A stretch of DNA of 64,000 nucleotides from Bacteriovoracaceae bacterium (GTDB lineage: Bacteria > Bdellovibrionota > Bacteriovoracia > Bacteriovoracales > Bacteriovoracaceae): the NCBI GenBank assembly GCA_028378565.1, contig JAONMX010000001.1, forward strand, positions 99,878 through 163,877. Reading direction: 5' to 3'. This document shows, piece by piece, positions 41,431 through 50,438 of this stretch. A model generated the notes under the pieces. The model was not told where the DNA came from, did not search any database, and saw only the letters and a list, made by a program, of their open reading frames with translations. The stretch's first letter is position 1, and each line of letters starts with the position of its first letter. The position numbers were made by a program, and so were the translations under genes.

Positions 41431-42959
41431 TTTTTTTTAAAAATATCAATACCATCCATCCCAAGAGTCTCATATAAGAATATCTTTTCTCGTAGTATGT
41501 AATCTAAATTACTATTTTCTTGATTCAGAAAGGTCAGTGCTTCATCTACCATTCCTAAATATAAAAGATTCCTAGGTATTAGCTTTTTATTTTCAAAATG
41601 TATGTTCCTATTATTAATTTCATTCAGATGTTCTAAAGAACTTTTAGAATCGCCTTTTATATATTCTATCTCTGCAATCAAAGACTTTTTCTTAAGCCAT
41701 GATTCTTGAGAGGTCAGAGTAGAGAGAAGAGCAATAGCTTTATCAAGGTGATAAAAGTAGTTATTAAGAACAACTTCACTAGATACAGTTCTTTTTCTTT
41801 TATTTTTAATACTCAGATTATCTTTATTAGACAAAGCTTTCTTATATAACACTTCTGACAAGTCATTATTACCCTTAAGTTTTTCAATATCTCCCAAAAG
41901 AAAATATAATGATTCACTATTTTTAATCCAATTCTTTTGTTTAAAATTGTTTTTTTCTACAACCAATTTCTCGATACTCTTCTTAGCCTCGTCATATTTT
42001 TTATTAAAAATATTTAACGTAGCAATAACAACTTTAAAATCAAAAGGTGTTATGTCTTCACCTATATCCTTAATAAAGTGTTTCCATTTAATTTTATTTT
42101 CTTGATGAGCCTTAAGAACATTTTTATAAAAATCAATAGATCCCTCAATATCATTAAATTTTACCTTTTTTTTCTCTTCAGCATTAACATCAAAGGCCAT
42201 GTCTAAAATTCGTTCTACAATATTATGTTCCGAAAAAAGTGCATAATGCAGAGTTGCTTCTACAAATCTCGCTTCTTCATTTTTATTTTTTATTTTATTG
42301 AGTACACTTTCAGCACTCTTATAGTTTTTGAGTTCAATATATTTTGAAGCTAACAAAACCAGTGCTTCATCATCATCTTCACCTTTGCTTTGTAAATACT
42401 CTAACGCTTTTTCTATTTCTCTTTTCTTCCAAAGTATATCTGTTATTTCTTCTAAGGACCTACCTGAAATTTTATTTAAGGTGAATGATATTTCATTTAA
42501 AGTCCTTGATATTACCCAATATGAAAATTTTAATAGTTTTATTTTTTGAATATAGCTATTTTGATTAAAGCTTATTAATCCAACGTATTCATCACTTAAC
42601 CTCTCATCATTAACCCCAATCATCGTTACTACATAATCAGGATTTAATTCTTTAAGCTCTTTTTTTGCTTTATATAAGATAGTACTCATATTTGTTCCGA
42701 CACCACCTTTATTTATAACAGTGTACTTGTTATTTAACTCAGAATTAAGCTGTCTGTTTAGTTGACTTGGCCACGAGTAATCTCCACCCATTTGTGTTGT
42801 ACTCTCACCATAAGCAACTACAATTTTCTCTCTTTTTCCTGAATAGCTTTTGACTGACGATGTATCATAGACATAAGAAAATATTTGTAGTGTAGTTTCA
42901 ACTATGACAAGAAATATGAATACTGTGAAAATTTTGAATTTTATATTTTTAATATTCAT
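41427..42959 (-). CDS. SGNH/GDSL hydrolase with TPR-like insertion
   Basis: 'VVAYGESTTQMGGDYSWPSQL', 'VINKGGVGTNMSTI', 'VVTMIGVNDER' blocks, then TPR-like repeats. Confidence 0.7.
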   Translation of the reverse strand: MNIKNIKFKIFTVFIFLVIVETTLQIFSYVYDTSSVKSYSGKREKIVVAYGESTTQMGGDYSWPSQLNRQLNSELNNKYTVINKGGVGTNMSTILYKAKKELKELNPDYVVTMIGVNDERLSDEYVGLISFNQNSYIQKIKLLKFSYWVISRTLNEISFTLNKISGRSLEEITDILWKKREIEKALEYLQSKGEDDDEALVLLASKYIELKNYKSAESVLNKIKNKNEEARFVEATLHYALFSEHNIVERILDMAFDVNAEEKKKVKFNDIEGSIDFYKNVLKAHQENKIKWKHFIKDIGEDITPFDFKVVIATLNIFNKKYDEAKKSIEKLVVEKNNFKQKNWIKNSESLYFLLGDIEKLKGNNDLSEVLYKKALSNKDNLSIKNKRKRTVSSEVVLNNYFYHLDKAIALLSTLTSQESWLKKKSLIAEIEYIKGDSKSSLEHLNEINNRNIHFENKKLIPRNLLYLGMVDEALTFLNQENSNLDYILREKIFLYETLGMDGIDIFKKN

Positions 42960-43429
42960 TTTTTAAAATTATATTTGTTTCTTTTTTCTTTAAAAAAGTC
43001 AGATAACATTTTGGAACATCTAAAGTGTTCCACTCCACCGGCCACGCTAAACCGATGGTTTAATTTAGTATCAAATGGTATTCGGTAACCCAAAGATAGA
43101 GATCCACCTTTCTTGTCGTATGCCCCAAAAGTTAATGAATCTAGTCTCGCAGACATTATTGCTCCCATACACATTAAGCATGGCTCTAATGTTACATAAA
43201 GATGATGCCCAGAAAGCCTCCAGTTAGATATTTCACTACTTGCTTTTTGAATTGCTAATATTTCAGCATGACCGCAAGGATTATTTGTTTTCTCTTTATC
43301 ATTATGAGCCTTGCTTACAATTTTACCATCTGAATCTACTATAACAGCACCGACTGGAACTTCATCTAGCCGATAGGCTTTTTCAGCTTCCTCAATTGCA
43401 ATATTCATTAAATAACTTTCAGGCTTCAT
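42956..43429 (-). CDS. tadA: tRNA-specific adenosine-34 deaminase
   Basis: 'EVPVGAVIVDSDGKIV', 'NPCGHAEILAIQKA', 'LYVTLEPCLMCMGAIMSARL'. Confidence 0.92.
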   Translation of the reverse strand: MKPESYLMNIAIEEAEKAYRLDEVPVGAVIVDSDGKIVSKAHNDKEKTNNPCGHAEILAIQKASSEISNWRLSGHHLYVTLEPCLMCMGAIMSARLDSLTFGAYDKKGGSLSLGYRIPFDTKLNHRFSVAGGVEHFRCSKMLSDFFKEKRNKYNFKK

Positions 43430-44153
43430 TTTGAATTGTATCTTTTTTAAATTTCGTCATTCTTTTCTCATGCCCTATATTACTCCACATGTTTACAAAT
43501 TCATGCCATCTTAATTTGGATTCTCTATTGGGAAATAAAAACTTCACTCCGTAATGAATTGGTCGTCCAAGGCTATATCTTCTCTTACTCATTATTTCTA
43601 AATTAAACTTGAAATCTAACCCTGCTTCATTATCATTTATTTCAATTTCATTTCCAACTTCAAGATCCTCAAATAGTAAAACGCATCCTGCTTGTCTTCT
43701 TAAATCAGTTAGTCTTCCTTTAAATTTTGACTCGTTAAAATTTACTTCTATCTTCAAGTCGTTACGGTATCTAAAGTCATATTCCCACCAGCTTACTCTT
43801 GGGTAATAAATTGGAGAAAAAAGCATATACATTTCTATAATAAGAACAATTAATGCTAGCGCGAACAATATCCACTCTGTTGAAAAGAAAGATAATGTAA
43901 AAATTTTAAATAAAAAATAAACAAGGAGTAGGGAAGCAAATGTCCAAAAACTATAGAACAAACTTTTCTTTGTTTTCGTAAATAAATAATAGAATGGTAT
44001 TAATACCAATATTTGAATAATACTTGATATGGCCTTTCCTGAGAAAACACCAATAACCATCGCCAATAGCACAAAGAACAGATGACCCATATGAAGGACT
44101 TCGATTCTGTCAGTGTCTTGCTGTAATTTCCATTTATGTAGAATTGCTTTCAT
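43419..44153 (-). CDS. Membrane protein with possible PilZ-like C-terminal domain
   Basis: Several TM segments then 'NDLKIEVNFNESKFKGRLTDLRRQAGCVLLF'. Confidence 0.5.
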   Translation of the reverse strand: MKAILHKWKLQQDTDRIEVLHMGHLFFVLLAMVIGVFSGKAISSIIQILVLIPFYYLFTKTKKSLFYSFWTFASLLLVYFLFKIFTLSFFSTEWILFALALIVLIIEMYMLFSPIYYPRVSWWEYDFRYRNDLKIEVNFNESKFKGRLTDLRRQAGCVLLFEDLEVGNEIEINDNEAGLDFKFNLEIMSKRRYSLGRPIHYGVKFLFPNRESKLRWHEFVNMWSNIGHEKRMTKFKKDTIQNEA

Positions 44154-44202
44154 AAATGTATTGTATAAGGATTTTTAAAGTTTTGGAAAAAAAGAAGGAA
44201 AA

Positions 44203-44279
44203 TGGCGCAACCGGCAGGAGTCGAACCTGCGACCCTTTGATTCGTAGTCAAATACTCTATCCAGCTGAGCTACGGCTGC
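44203..44279 (-). tRNA. tRNA-Arg (ACG)
   Basis: GCAGCCGTAGCTCAGCTGGATAGAGTATTTGACTACGAATCAAAGGGTCGCAGGTTCGACTCCTGCCGGTTGCGCCA; loop CTACGAA. Confidence 0.96.
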
Positions 44280-44416
44280 GCATTGGGTACTATCTTTTAC
44301 TTATATTTTTCGAAAACTTCAAGCATGAATTTACGACTAAAGATACCACGTAAATTCAGCGGGTTACATATAGAAGATTATCGACTACACTCCTTTCTCA
44401 TGGTTAAATCATCTAT

Positions 44417-45346
44417 ATGAAAAAATACATAAATTGGTATCAAACTACTTTGCTTTTATTTTGGCTTTGTCTTTCGCTTACAGTTCTCAAGCCTGATTTT
44501 ATCACTAATTGGTTCATGTCAGTAACAATGCTCTTTGGCTCATTAATAGCTGGTGCAACAAGTGAGGGAGGTGGAGCCGTAGCCTTTCCTGTTATGACTC
44601 TCGGTTTTAATATTAAACCATCAGTAGCAAGAGACTTCTCTTTATTAATTCAAAGCTTTGGAATGAGTGCAGCGGCATATACTATCTTTAAAAATAGAAT
44701 ACCTATTCAGCGAGATATTCTTTTACCTTGTGTTCTATCTGGGTTTTTTGGTCAGTTATTAAGTTTATTATTTCTAGAGGGCCACTTTTCTCCACCTTTT
44801 TTAAAAATTACATTTACATCTATCTGGCTCAGTTTTGCTTTGGTTTTGTTTTTACAACACAGGGTTATGTCTCTAAAAAAAGTAGGGATCTCTACAAACT
44901 TTCTTTTAATAATTTTTGCATTATTTGGTGGAGTCGTGACGGCATTAACTGGTAGTGGAATTGATATACTCATCTTTTCATTAATTACACTACATTACGG
45001 TGTTAGTGAAAAAATAGCGACTCCAACAAGTGTTGTCTTAATGGCGGCCCTATCAATCACAGGGGTAGTTTCAAAGTTTTTTCTTCATGGAATTGAGACT
45101 GAGGCACTAAACTACTGGGCGGTTTGTGCACCTGTTGTTATTTTCGGTGCCCCACTTGGAGCTATATTTATAAGCAAGAGATCTAAAAAGTTTATAGTTA
45201 TTTTTTTACAGACTTCAATTATTTTACAGTTTCTTTTTTCACTCTATATATTAAATCTTAGTAGCTTCCATATTGCCTGGAGCACCTTCTTAGTTTTATT
45301 TGGGACATGCTCTTTTTATCTACTTTTTAAATATCGAAAGTCTTAA
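44417..45346 (+). CDS. TauE/SafE-type sulfite exporter family protein
   Basis: Polytopic; 'LIAGATSEGGGAVAFPVMTL', 'VTALTGSGIDILIFSLITLHYGVSEKIATPTSVVLMA'. Confidence 0.75.
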   Translation: MKKYINWYQTTLLLFWLCLSLTVLKPDFITNWFMSVTMLFGSLIAGATSEGGGAVAFPVMTLGFNIKPSVARDFSLLIQSFGMSAAAYTIFKNRIPIQRDILLPCVLSGFFGQLLSLLFLEGHFSPPFLKITFTSIWLSFALVLFLQHRVMSLKKVGISTNFLLIIFALFGGVVTALTGSGIDILIFSLITLHYGVSEKIATPTSVVLMAALSITGVVSKFFLHGIETEALNYWAVCAPVVIFGAPLGAIFISKRSKKFIVIFLQTSIILQFLFSLYILNLSSFHIAWSTFLVLFGTCSFYLLFKYRKS

Positions 45347-45371
45347 CCTTACCAACCAACTTACTGCTCTT

Positions 45372-45545
45372 CTAACCCGGTTCTTTTATTGGAAATTCCT
45401 CCGGCTTTCTAACCGGCACCTCCTTTGGAGGCTTTTGTGGGATCTCCGGCTCAACAGGAACCTTCCTAGGAATATCTGGCTCTTTTGGCCCGGGTTTTGG
45501 TTCTGGGTGATCCGGCGTATTTGGATTAATCTTTGGTTCATTCAT
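45372..45545 (-). CDS. Small proline-rich protein
   Basis: MNEPKINPNTPDHPEPKPGPKEPDIPRKVPVEPEIPQKPPK..., GAGGTG RBS. Confidence 0.5.
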   Translation of the reverse strand: MNEPKINPNTPDHPEPKPGPKEPDIPRKVPVEPEIPQKPPKEVPVRKPEEFPIKEPG

Positions 45546-45567
45546 AGAACACCTCAATATTTCGATC

Positions 45568-45855
45568 TTATCCAACCTCCTTGAATCTCTCTTTCACACT
45601 ATCATAGGCAATTGATAAATCCTTCCAGGCCATCTCAACACCAATTTGCATATCGACAATAGCATCGTCAGACTTATCTTTTATTAAATCTATCTTATCT
45701 TTGAAATTAGACTTCTTAGATTCAAGCTCATTAACAACCTTCTCTAAATCGTTAGTAACACTTGCTGGAACAGCAGACATTTTCTTTTGAAATACATCAA
45801 TTTCATTATTAATTTCATTAATCTTATTCTCTAACTTCTGAATATTTAATTTCAT
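45568..45855 (-). CDS. Small coiled-coil hypothetical protein
   Basis: Highly charged helical ORF MKLNIQKLENKINEINNEIDVFQKKM... Confidence 0.65.
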   Translation of the reverse strand: MKLNIQKLENKINEINNEIDVFQKKMSAVPASVTNDLEKVVNELESKKSNFKDKIDLIKDKSDDAIVDMQIGVEMAWKDLSIAYDSVKERFKEVG

Positions 45856-45943
45856 AACAACTCCTTTGTTTTATTTATTAACTTACTCAATGAGATAATT
45901 ATGACATATATAAATATAATTAAAATTACATATACGGTTAGTT

Positions 45944-45969
45944 CTATATATAGATTTATCTATATATAG
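45944..45969. repeat. AT-rich perfect inverted repeat
   Basis: CTATATATAGA-TTTA-TCTATATATAG. Confidence 0.7.
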
Positions 45970-46035
45970 GATAATTATAGATTCTGAAGTCTTCATAGAA
46001 TTGAAAAAGATTTGGAAATTGTAATGCCAAATAAA

Positions 46036-46050
46036 ATGGCGGAGACAGCT
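46036..46050. repeat. Left att-like 15-mer
   Basis: ATGGCGGAGACAGCT; one mismatch to 57340..57354; shares ATGGCGGAGA with the tRNA-Ser 3' end at 40916..40925. Confidence 0.45.
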
Positions 46051-46257
46051 CCACCTGAACCCCTGTATTTCTAATTATAAACTTAAATTTTTATATTTGA
46101 AATATCGAGATAAACTACTGAAATTGCATAGACTTATGCTTTTATCTCCTGTACCCACCATCCTACACCTTTGATCAACCCTTTTGAGCTAATGACCCGT
46201 CTTTTTGCTCAAAAATGGTACATTTAAGTGTTTTCAGTGGGTTACCACGAATATTAG

Positions 46258-46298
46258 GTTATAAATTGTTATATTAAGTTATAATATATTATGTTATA
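46258..46298. promoter_or_regulatory. Operator-like phased GTTATA repeats
   Basis: GTTATA at 46258, 46268, 46278 and 46293, just upstream of the TA-like pair. Confidence 0.5.
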
Positions 46299-46316
46299 CT
46301 ACCGATAGGAGATTAT

Positions 46317-46745
46317 ATGGAAGTCATCATTACTGAATGGGCATTACAATCATATATAGACCTAAAGGCCAAAGCTGCTTTTAGCGGCAGTGATTATTCA
46401 AATACCTTACGCCCAGATGCAGAGTTATTGAAGACAGACGACCCATTTGATCCTAATCACCCAAAGTTTGGAAACTCTAAGTTTTGGGGTCCAGCAACTT
46501 CAAAAGGCCAAAATATAAAGCATGGCTTTAAAATGAAGTGGCACAATATTGGAGCTGGTAGAAATCAACTTCGCTTATGTGTAGTTATTGCTGAGACTGA
46601 TTTTGAAAATAGTAAGGAAAGACGATCATTTCTTTGCACCTCATATATCAAAGATGCAAATACTGAGAAAAGAGAAATGGCGAGACTCAAAATTAAAATC
46701 AGAAAGATCCTTGATGGAACTTTTACTTATAGGGGTAGACTATGA
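46317..46745 (+). CDS. Putative toxin of a type II TA-like pair
   Basis: Compact ORF overlapping a downstream HTH gene; C-terminal 'KREMARLKIKIRKILDG'. Confidence 0.5.
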   Translation: MEVIITEWALQSYIDLKAKAAFSGSDYSNTLRPDAELLKTDDPFDPNHPKFGNSKFWGPATSKGQNIKHGFKMKWHNIGAGRNQLRLCVVIAETDFENSKERRSFLCTSYIKDANTEKREMARLKIKIRKILDGTFTYRGRL

Positions 46746-47239
46746 GCCTATTTCAAACAAACGCAGAACAAAAAGTGCAACTTTATCAAATTGCCTCACT
46801 AATGAAGCAAGATGGCCTATCAGATATTTTTATCTCAAACGCTGTTGAGGTTGGGCTTTATTACGAAGGTGTCTATGAATTGTTTGAGCTATGGTCTAAT
46901 GAAAGTGATCCTAAAGAAAAAAGTAATATCATTGCCGACATTCAAGATGAGATTGATGAGTATAAGGAACAACCAAAAGAACCTGTTCAAAAGCCTTATA
47001 TTAAATATTCTGATTTAGATTTAATCGCTAAAGATGTTCAAGGCTTTAAAGCCCACCTAAAAACACTTGTTGATAGCTGGGGCGGTATTTCTCAGTTATC
47101 AAGGGTAACTGAAATTCCTCAACCTTCACTAAGTCGTTTTTTTAGCAATGCTTCTATGCCAAGAAGAACAACTCTTTATAAAATAGCTAATGCTTTAAAT
47201 TTATCGGAGAAAGAAATTATTACTGATTGGGCCGCATAA
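46742..47239 (+). CDS. XRE-type HTH protein, putative antitoxin
   Basis: 'GGISQLSRVTEIPQPSLSRFFSNASMPRRTTLYKIANALNLSEKEII' HTH; ATGA overlap with upstream ORF. Confidence 0.7.
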   Translation: MSLFQTNAEQKVQLYQIASLMKQDGLSDIFISNAVEVGLYYEGVYELFELWSNESDPKEKSNIIADIQDEIDEYKEQPKEPVQKPYIKYSDLDLIAKDVQGFKAHLKTLVDSWGGISQLSRVTEIPQPSLSRFFSNASMPRRTTLYKIANALNLSEKEIITDWAA

Positions 47240-47242
47240 CAA

Positions 47243-48316
47243 TTAATCTTCATCGCTCCAATCCATCTCTTTGGCCTGGATTTCTCTCATCAAGCCCTCA
47301 TAGGTATGAATGTATTTATTATGAACTTTTTCACTAGCATGACCGAGCCATTGCATAGATAATTCCTTATCACCAGTTTTTCCATGAAGAAATGTTCCTC
47401 TACTGTGCCTACAACAATGCCATGACCTGTACTTAAGATTTGATTTTTCGAATGCCTCTTTGAGCCTAAACATTGATGTCGTTTGTACTATCCCATCAAA
47501 TAATAAATAGTCAGACTGATTTCGTGAAAGATAATGATTATTTTTCCACAATTTATACTGGGCCTTTGCCCGTCTACATAATATTTTCCAAAGTTCTTCA
47601 CAGACCACTGGGATTATTCGCGTGTTACGTTCATTAATGGCCTTTTTCATTTTTAGTGGCTTTCTTAAAACCTGATCACATTTATCTCTAACAATTGACT
47701 TCGACCCACCATTATCTGGCTGAGATGAGAGCGTAAAGAAGCCGAAGTAGCGATGAAAGTATTCACTTGGTATATTCTTGTCATCTTTATGAAATATTAA
47801 ATTACGCCTGAGTAAGTTCTTAAGTGAGTCTCTACTAATCTCGCCTTTATAAATATCAGCTAATGAAATGCCAAGCCCTTCATTAAACCTCATGCCAGTC
47901 CAATAGAGCATCAGAAAATACTCTGCTTCATTATCGTATTTGAGTTCTCTTAATTTTTTATAAACGATCCAGCTCTCATCTTCACTTATAACGTCATCAA
48001 TAGATTTCTCATTTAACTTAGACTCATCAAAAGCCACACAAATATGGAGTTCATTAACAATACCTTCCGCCTTGAGATGACGCATAAATGTATTAAGCGA
48101 TTTCACTGCATGATTTTTAGAACTGTATGAAATATTCTTCTTAGGATTTCTGATTAGCTTAGCATCATCTTCAAGCCATATTTTGAATTTCCTATAACTC
48201 AAGTGCCAATTATTAATATTATTGTTCTGAGCAATATTCAAAAAATAGGGAAGAACATAGTATCTTAAATAATGAACGCTATTCTTGTAACCATATGGAG
48301 ATTTTCTCTTTTGCAT
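47243..48316 (-). CDS. Tyrosine recombinase/integrase, probably with disrupted N-terminus
   Basis: 'TGMRFNEGLGI', 'SWHCCRHSRGTFLHG', 'QWLGHASEKVHNKYIHTY'; coding continues upstream in frame to ~48451 without a start. Confidence 0.8.
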   Translation of the reverse strand: MQKRKSPYGYKNSVHYLRYYVLPYFLNIAQNNNINNWHLSYRKFKIWLEDDAKLIRNPKKNISYSSKNHAVKSLNTFMRHLKAEGIVNELHICVAFDESKLNEKSIDDVISEDESWIVYKKLRELKYDNEAEYFLMLYWTGMRFNEGLGISLADIYKGEISRDSLKNLLRRNLIFHKDDKNIPSEYFHRYFGFFTLSSQPDNGGSKSIVRDKCDQVLRKPLKMKKAINERNTRIIPVVCEELWKILCRRAKAQYKLWKNNHYLSRNQSDYLLFDGIVQTTSMFRLKEAFEKSNLKYRSWHCCRHSRGTFLHGKTGDKELSMQWLGHASEKVHNKYIHTYEGLMREIQAKEMDWSDED

Positions 48317-48508
48317 TTCAGTATATTTATCCAGTAGATCCTTGAAGTTATAGTACTTATCTTGCCACTCAAGTTGTCGTTTAAAGCGTTCTCTTGCTGA
48401 ATCATATTCGGCTCTAAAACATATCGCAATATTTTTACAGACAATACCATTTCAATAGATAAATTTAGTGTTTGGGACTCCAAAGATGCTGATGACATAG
48501 AATATATT

Positions 48509-49255
48509 TTGCCAAGTGAACTAGATGGTTTTGATGAAATTGATTTAATTGAGAAGACTGAGAGCTTTTTAAAAAATAACTATCGTATGGGTAATATGAA
48601 ATTTGATCTAGATATCAAAACGATGACGCCTTCTGAAAAAAATGACAATAGTGACAAGCAGAATATTGTACTAATTAACTTAGAGCTTATTGATGAATAT
48701 AGAGACGATATTTATGAACTCTCAATTGAGGCCAAGACAAAAAATAACTACATACCGAAAAAGGATTATTTCAAAAAAGAGAAAAATTTTATCTTTATCA
48801 TAGATCAAATCGAGCATGAAGTTAACTCTCTATTAGAATATCTCAAAACTTCACATCTTTATTCAATGAAAGATAACGACACTATCCAATTAGAAAACGA
48901 TTTATTACATTATTTATCCTCTACATTGGACTCTTGCCTTGAGACTTATGATTATGAAATTTGGGTCGATTGCGTATATCATTCCATCGTTTCAGAAAGT
49001 GAAAGAAAAGGTGATATTAATATGGCGACCTTTGGTGTCACCTTAAGAAATGAGGGACGAGACGAGCAGTTTGAAATAGAGTTAGAACTTAATAAAAAAC
49101 ACAATCACATTGTCCAAAAATACCCTAGACAAGACTGGTCTAAATTGCTTCATGATTTCCATAAAGAATTTCAAAAAGTTGCTGGCATTGAATTTGAACT
49201 GGATGATGAAGAAATTGGAATCCCAAATAATTTTGATCACACCAACTTTGTTTAA
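48509..49255 (+). CDS. Hypothetical protein, probably 5'-truncated
   Basis: Open frame extends upstream to 48401 ('IIFGSKTYRNIFTDNTISIDKFSVWDSKDADDIEYI') with no start before TTG 48509. Confidence 0.5.
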   Translation: MPSELDGFDEIDLIEKTESFLKNNYRMGNMKFDLDIKTMTPSEKNDNSDKQNIVLINLELIDEYRDDIYELSIEAKTKNNYIPKKDYFKKEKNFIFIIDQIEHEVNSLLEYLKTSHLYSMKDNDTIQLENDLLHYLSSTLDSCLETYDYEIWVDCVYHSIVSESERKGDINMATFGVTLRNEGRDEQFEIELELNKKHNHIVQKYPRQDWSKLLHDFHKEFQKVAGIEFELDDEEIGIPNNFDHTNFV

Positions 49256-49986
49256 CTCTTATCCAAAATATCAATAATTTCATCTTTAATACCGCCAATA
49301 CTCAAGTGAGTATAAATATCTTGAGTTTTCCCACTAGAGTGGCCAGCAATTAACATTCTATGTTCCTTAGAAACTTTATTACGAGCCAAGAATGAAAAGT
49401 ATATGTGACGAAATGTATGTGGCGTTATTTTTATGGGTAATTCACAGTCGGCTAAATATTTTTCACAAATTTGTTCAATCCTTCTCGTTGAATACTTGGA
49501 GTTACGATTAGACTCAAATAGATACCTGTTGTTGCGAGTCTCAAGATAAAGGCCAAGTTTCTCTTTCAATTTATTACCAAATGGAACGACTCTATCTTTT
49601 TTTCCTTTACCTTCCTTAATGAAAATCATGTTCTCTTGAAAATCAATTTGAGACACCTCAAGATTACAGAGCTCTGACACTCTTAAACCAGTAGATTGGA
49701 AAAACTGAAATATTAATTTATGAACAGGATTATCAATGACTGAATAGAATTGGACGAGCTCATCGCTAGTCGGCAACTGATACAGTGACTTTTTACTCTT
49801 CGATATCTCAATATCACAATTTTCTCTCACCACTCTAAAAATATATCTGAGCTGGCTATAGTCTAGCTTGTTCTTATTGGCCTCTTTAGTGAGAAACTTA
49901 ATACATTTTTGAATTGGAGATTTCGCATTCGACTTCTGATCAACGAAATCCTGCAGTTTTTCGATATTACCTAACGCATTTTTCAT
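49252..49986 (-). CDS. Tyrosine recombinase, XerD-like
   Basis: 'FFQSTGLRVSELCNLEVSQID', 'ITPHTFRHIYFSFLA', 'LIAGHSSGKTQDIYTHLS'. Confidence 0.85.
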   Translation of the reverse strand: MKNALGNIEKLQDFVDQKSNAKSPIQKCIKFLTKEANKNKLDYSQLRYIFRVVRENCDIEISKSKKSLYQLPTSDELVQFYSVIDNPVHKLIFQFFQSTGLRVSELCNLEVSQIDFQENMIFIKEGKGKKDRVVPFGNKLKEKLGLYLETRNNRYLFESNRNSKYSTRRIEQICEKYLADCELPIKITPHTFRHIYFSFLARNKVSKEHRMLIAGHSSGKTQDIYTHLSIGGIKDEIIDILDKS

Positions 49987-50039
49987 AAGCTCTCCAATAT
50001 TATTTCGGTAACTGTACAGTTTTACGAAATTGACGGTAG

Positions 50040-50420
50040 CAGAGACTTAGAAGGAGGCTATGGTTAACTGAATATGAACCGCCCAAAAAAGGACTTAAGA
50101 GACCTAATTTCGAATCAAACCATCCAAATGGGGTTTACGCAATTGAGGCCGTCATCATTGATGTTAATAAAAAATCGAAAAGTTATTTTCAAAAAATTTT
50201 AGGTAATGATAATTCAAATTTAGCTCGAAAATCTCAAGTCAAACTTGTTGATGCAAATAGGACAAGGCATAGGTTAGTTGTTCTTAAGTGTCAAAACCTA
50301 AAAAAAGCGAATAGGTTTATAAAAGGTGAAGTAACTAGTATTTACGGTTACAAGGGAGTTTTGATCAAAAACCCAAGTGATAACGATAGAATGTGGGATA
50401 TACTTATTATTCAAAAGTAA
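50040..50420 (+). pseudogene. 5'-truncated remnant, possibly VOC/glyoxalase-like
   Basis: Open frame without start: 'LWLTEYEPPKKGLKRPNFESNHPNGVYAIEAVIIDVNKKSKSYFQKILG...ILIIQK*'. Confidence 0.45.
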
Positions 50421-50438
50421 CATCTAGGAAATAAATCA

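Noticed and set aside
44156-44353. ORF 'GATGRSRTCDPLIRSQILYPAELRL'
   Set aside because: Antisense translation of the tRNA-Arg gene, a familiar spurious ORF.
45300-45584. 94-aa plus-strand Trp/Leu/Arg-rich ORF
   Set aside because: Antisense of the proline-rich ORF; composition is a mirror artefact.
46051-46257. Possible tRNA remnant downstream of left att-like site
   Set aside because: GGGGTTC-like string on minus strand does not fold into a proper T-arm; insufficient support.
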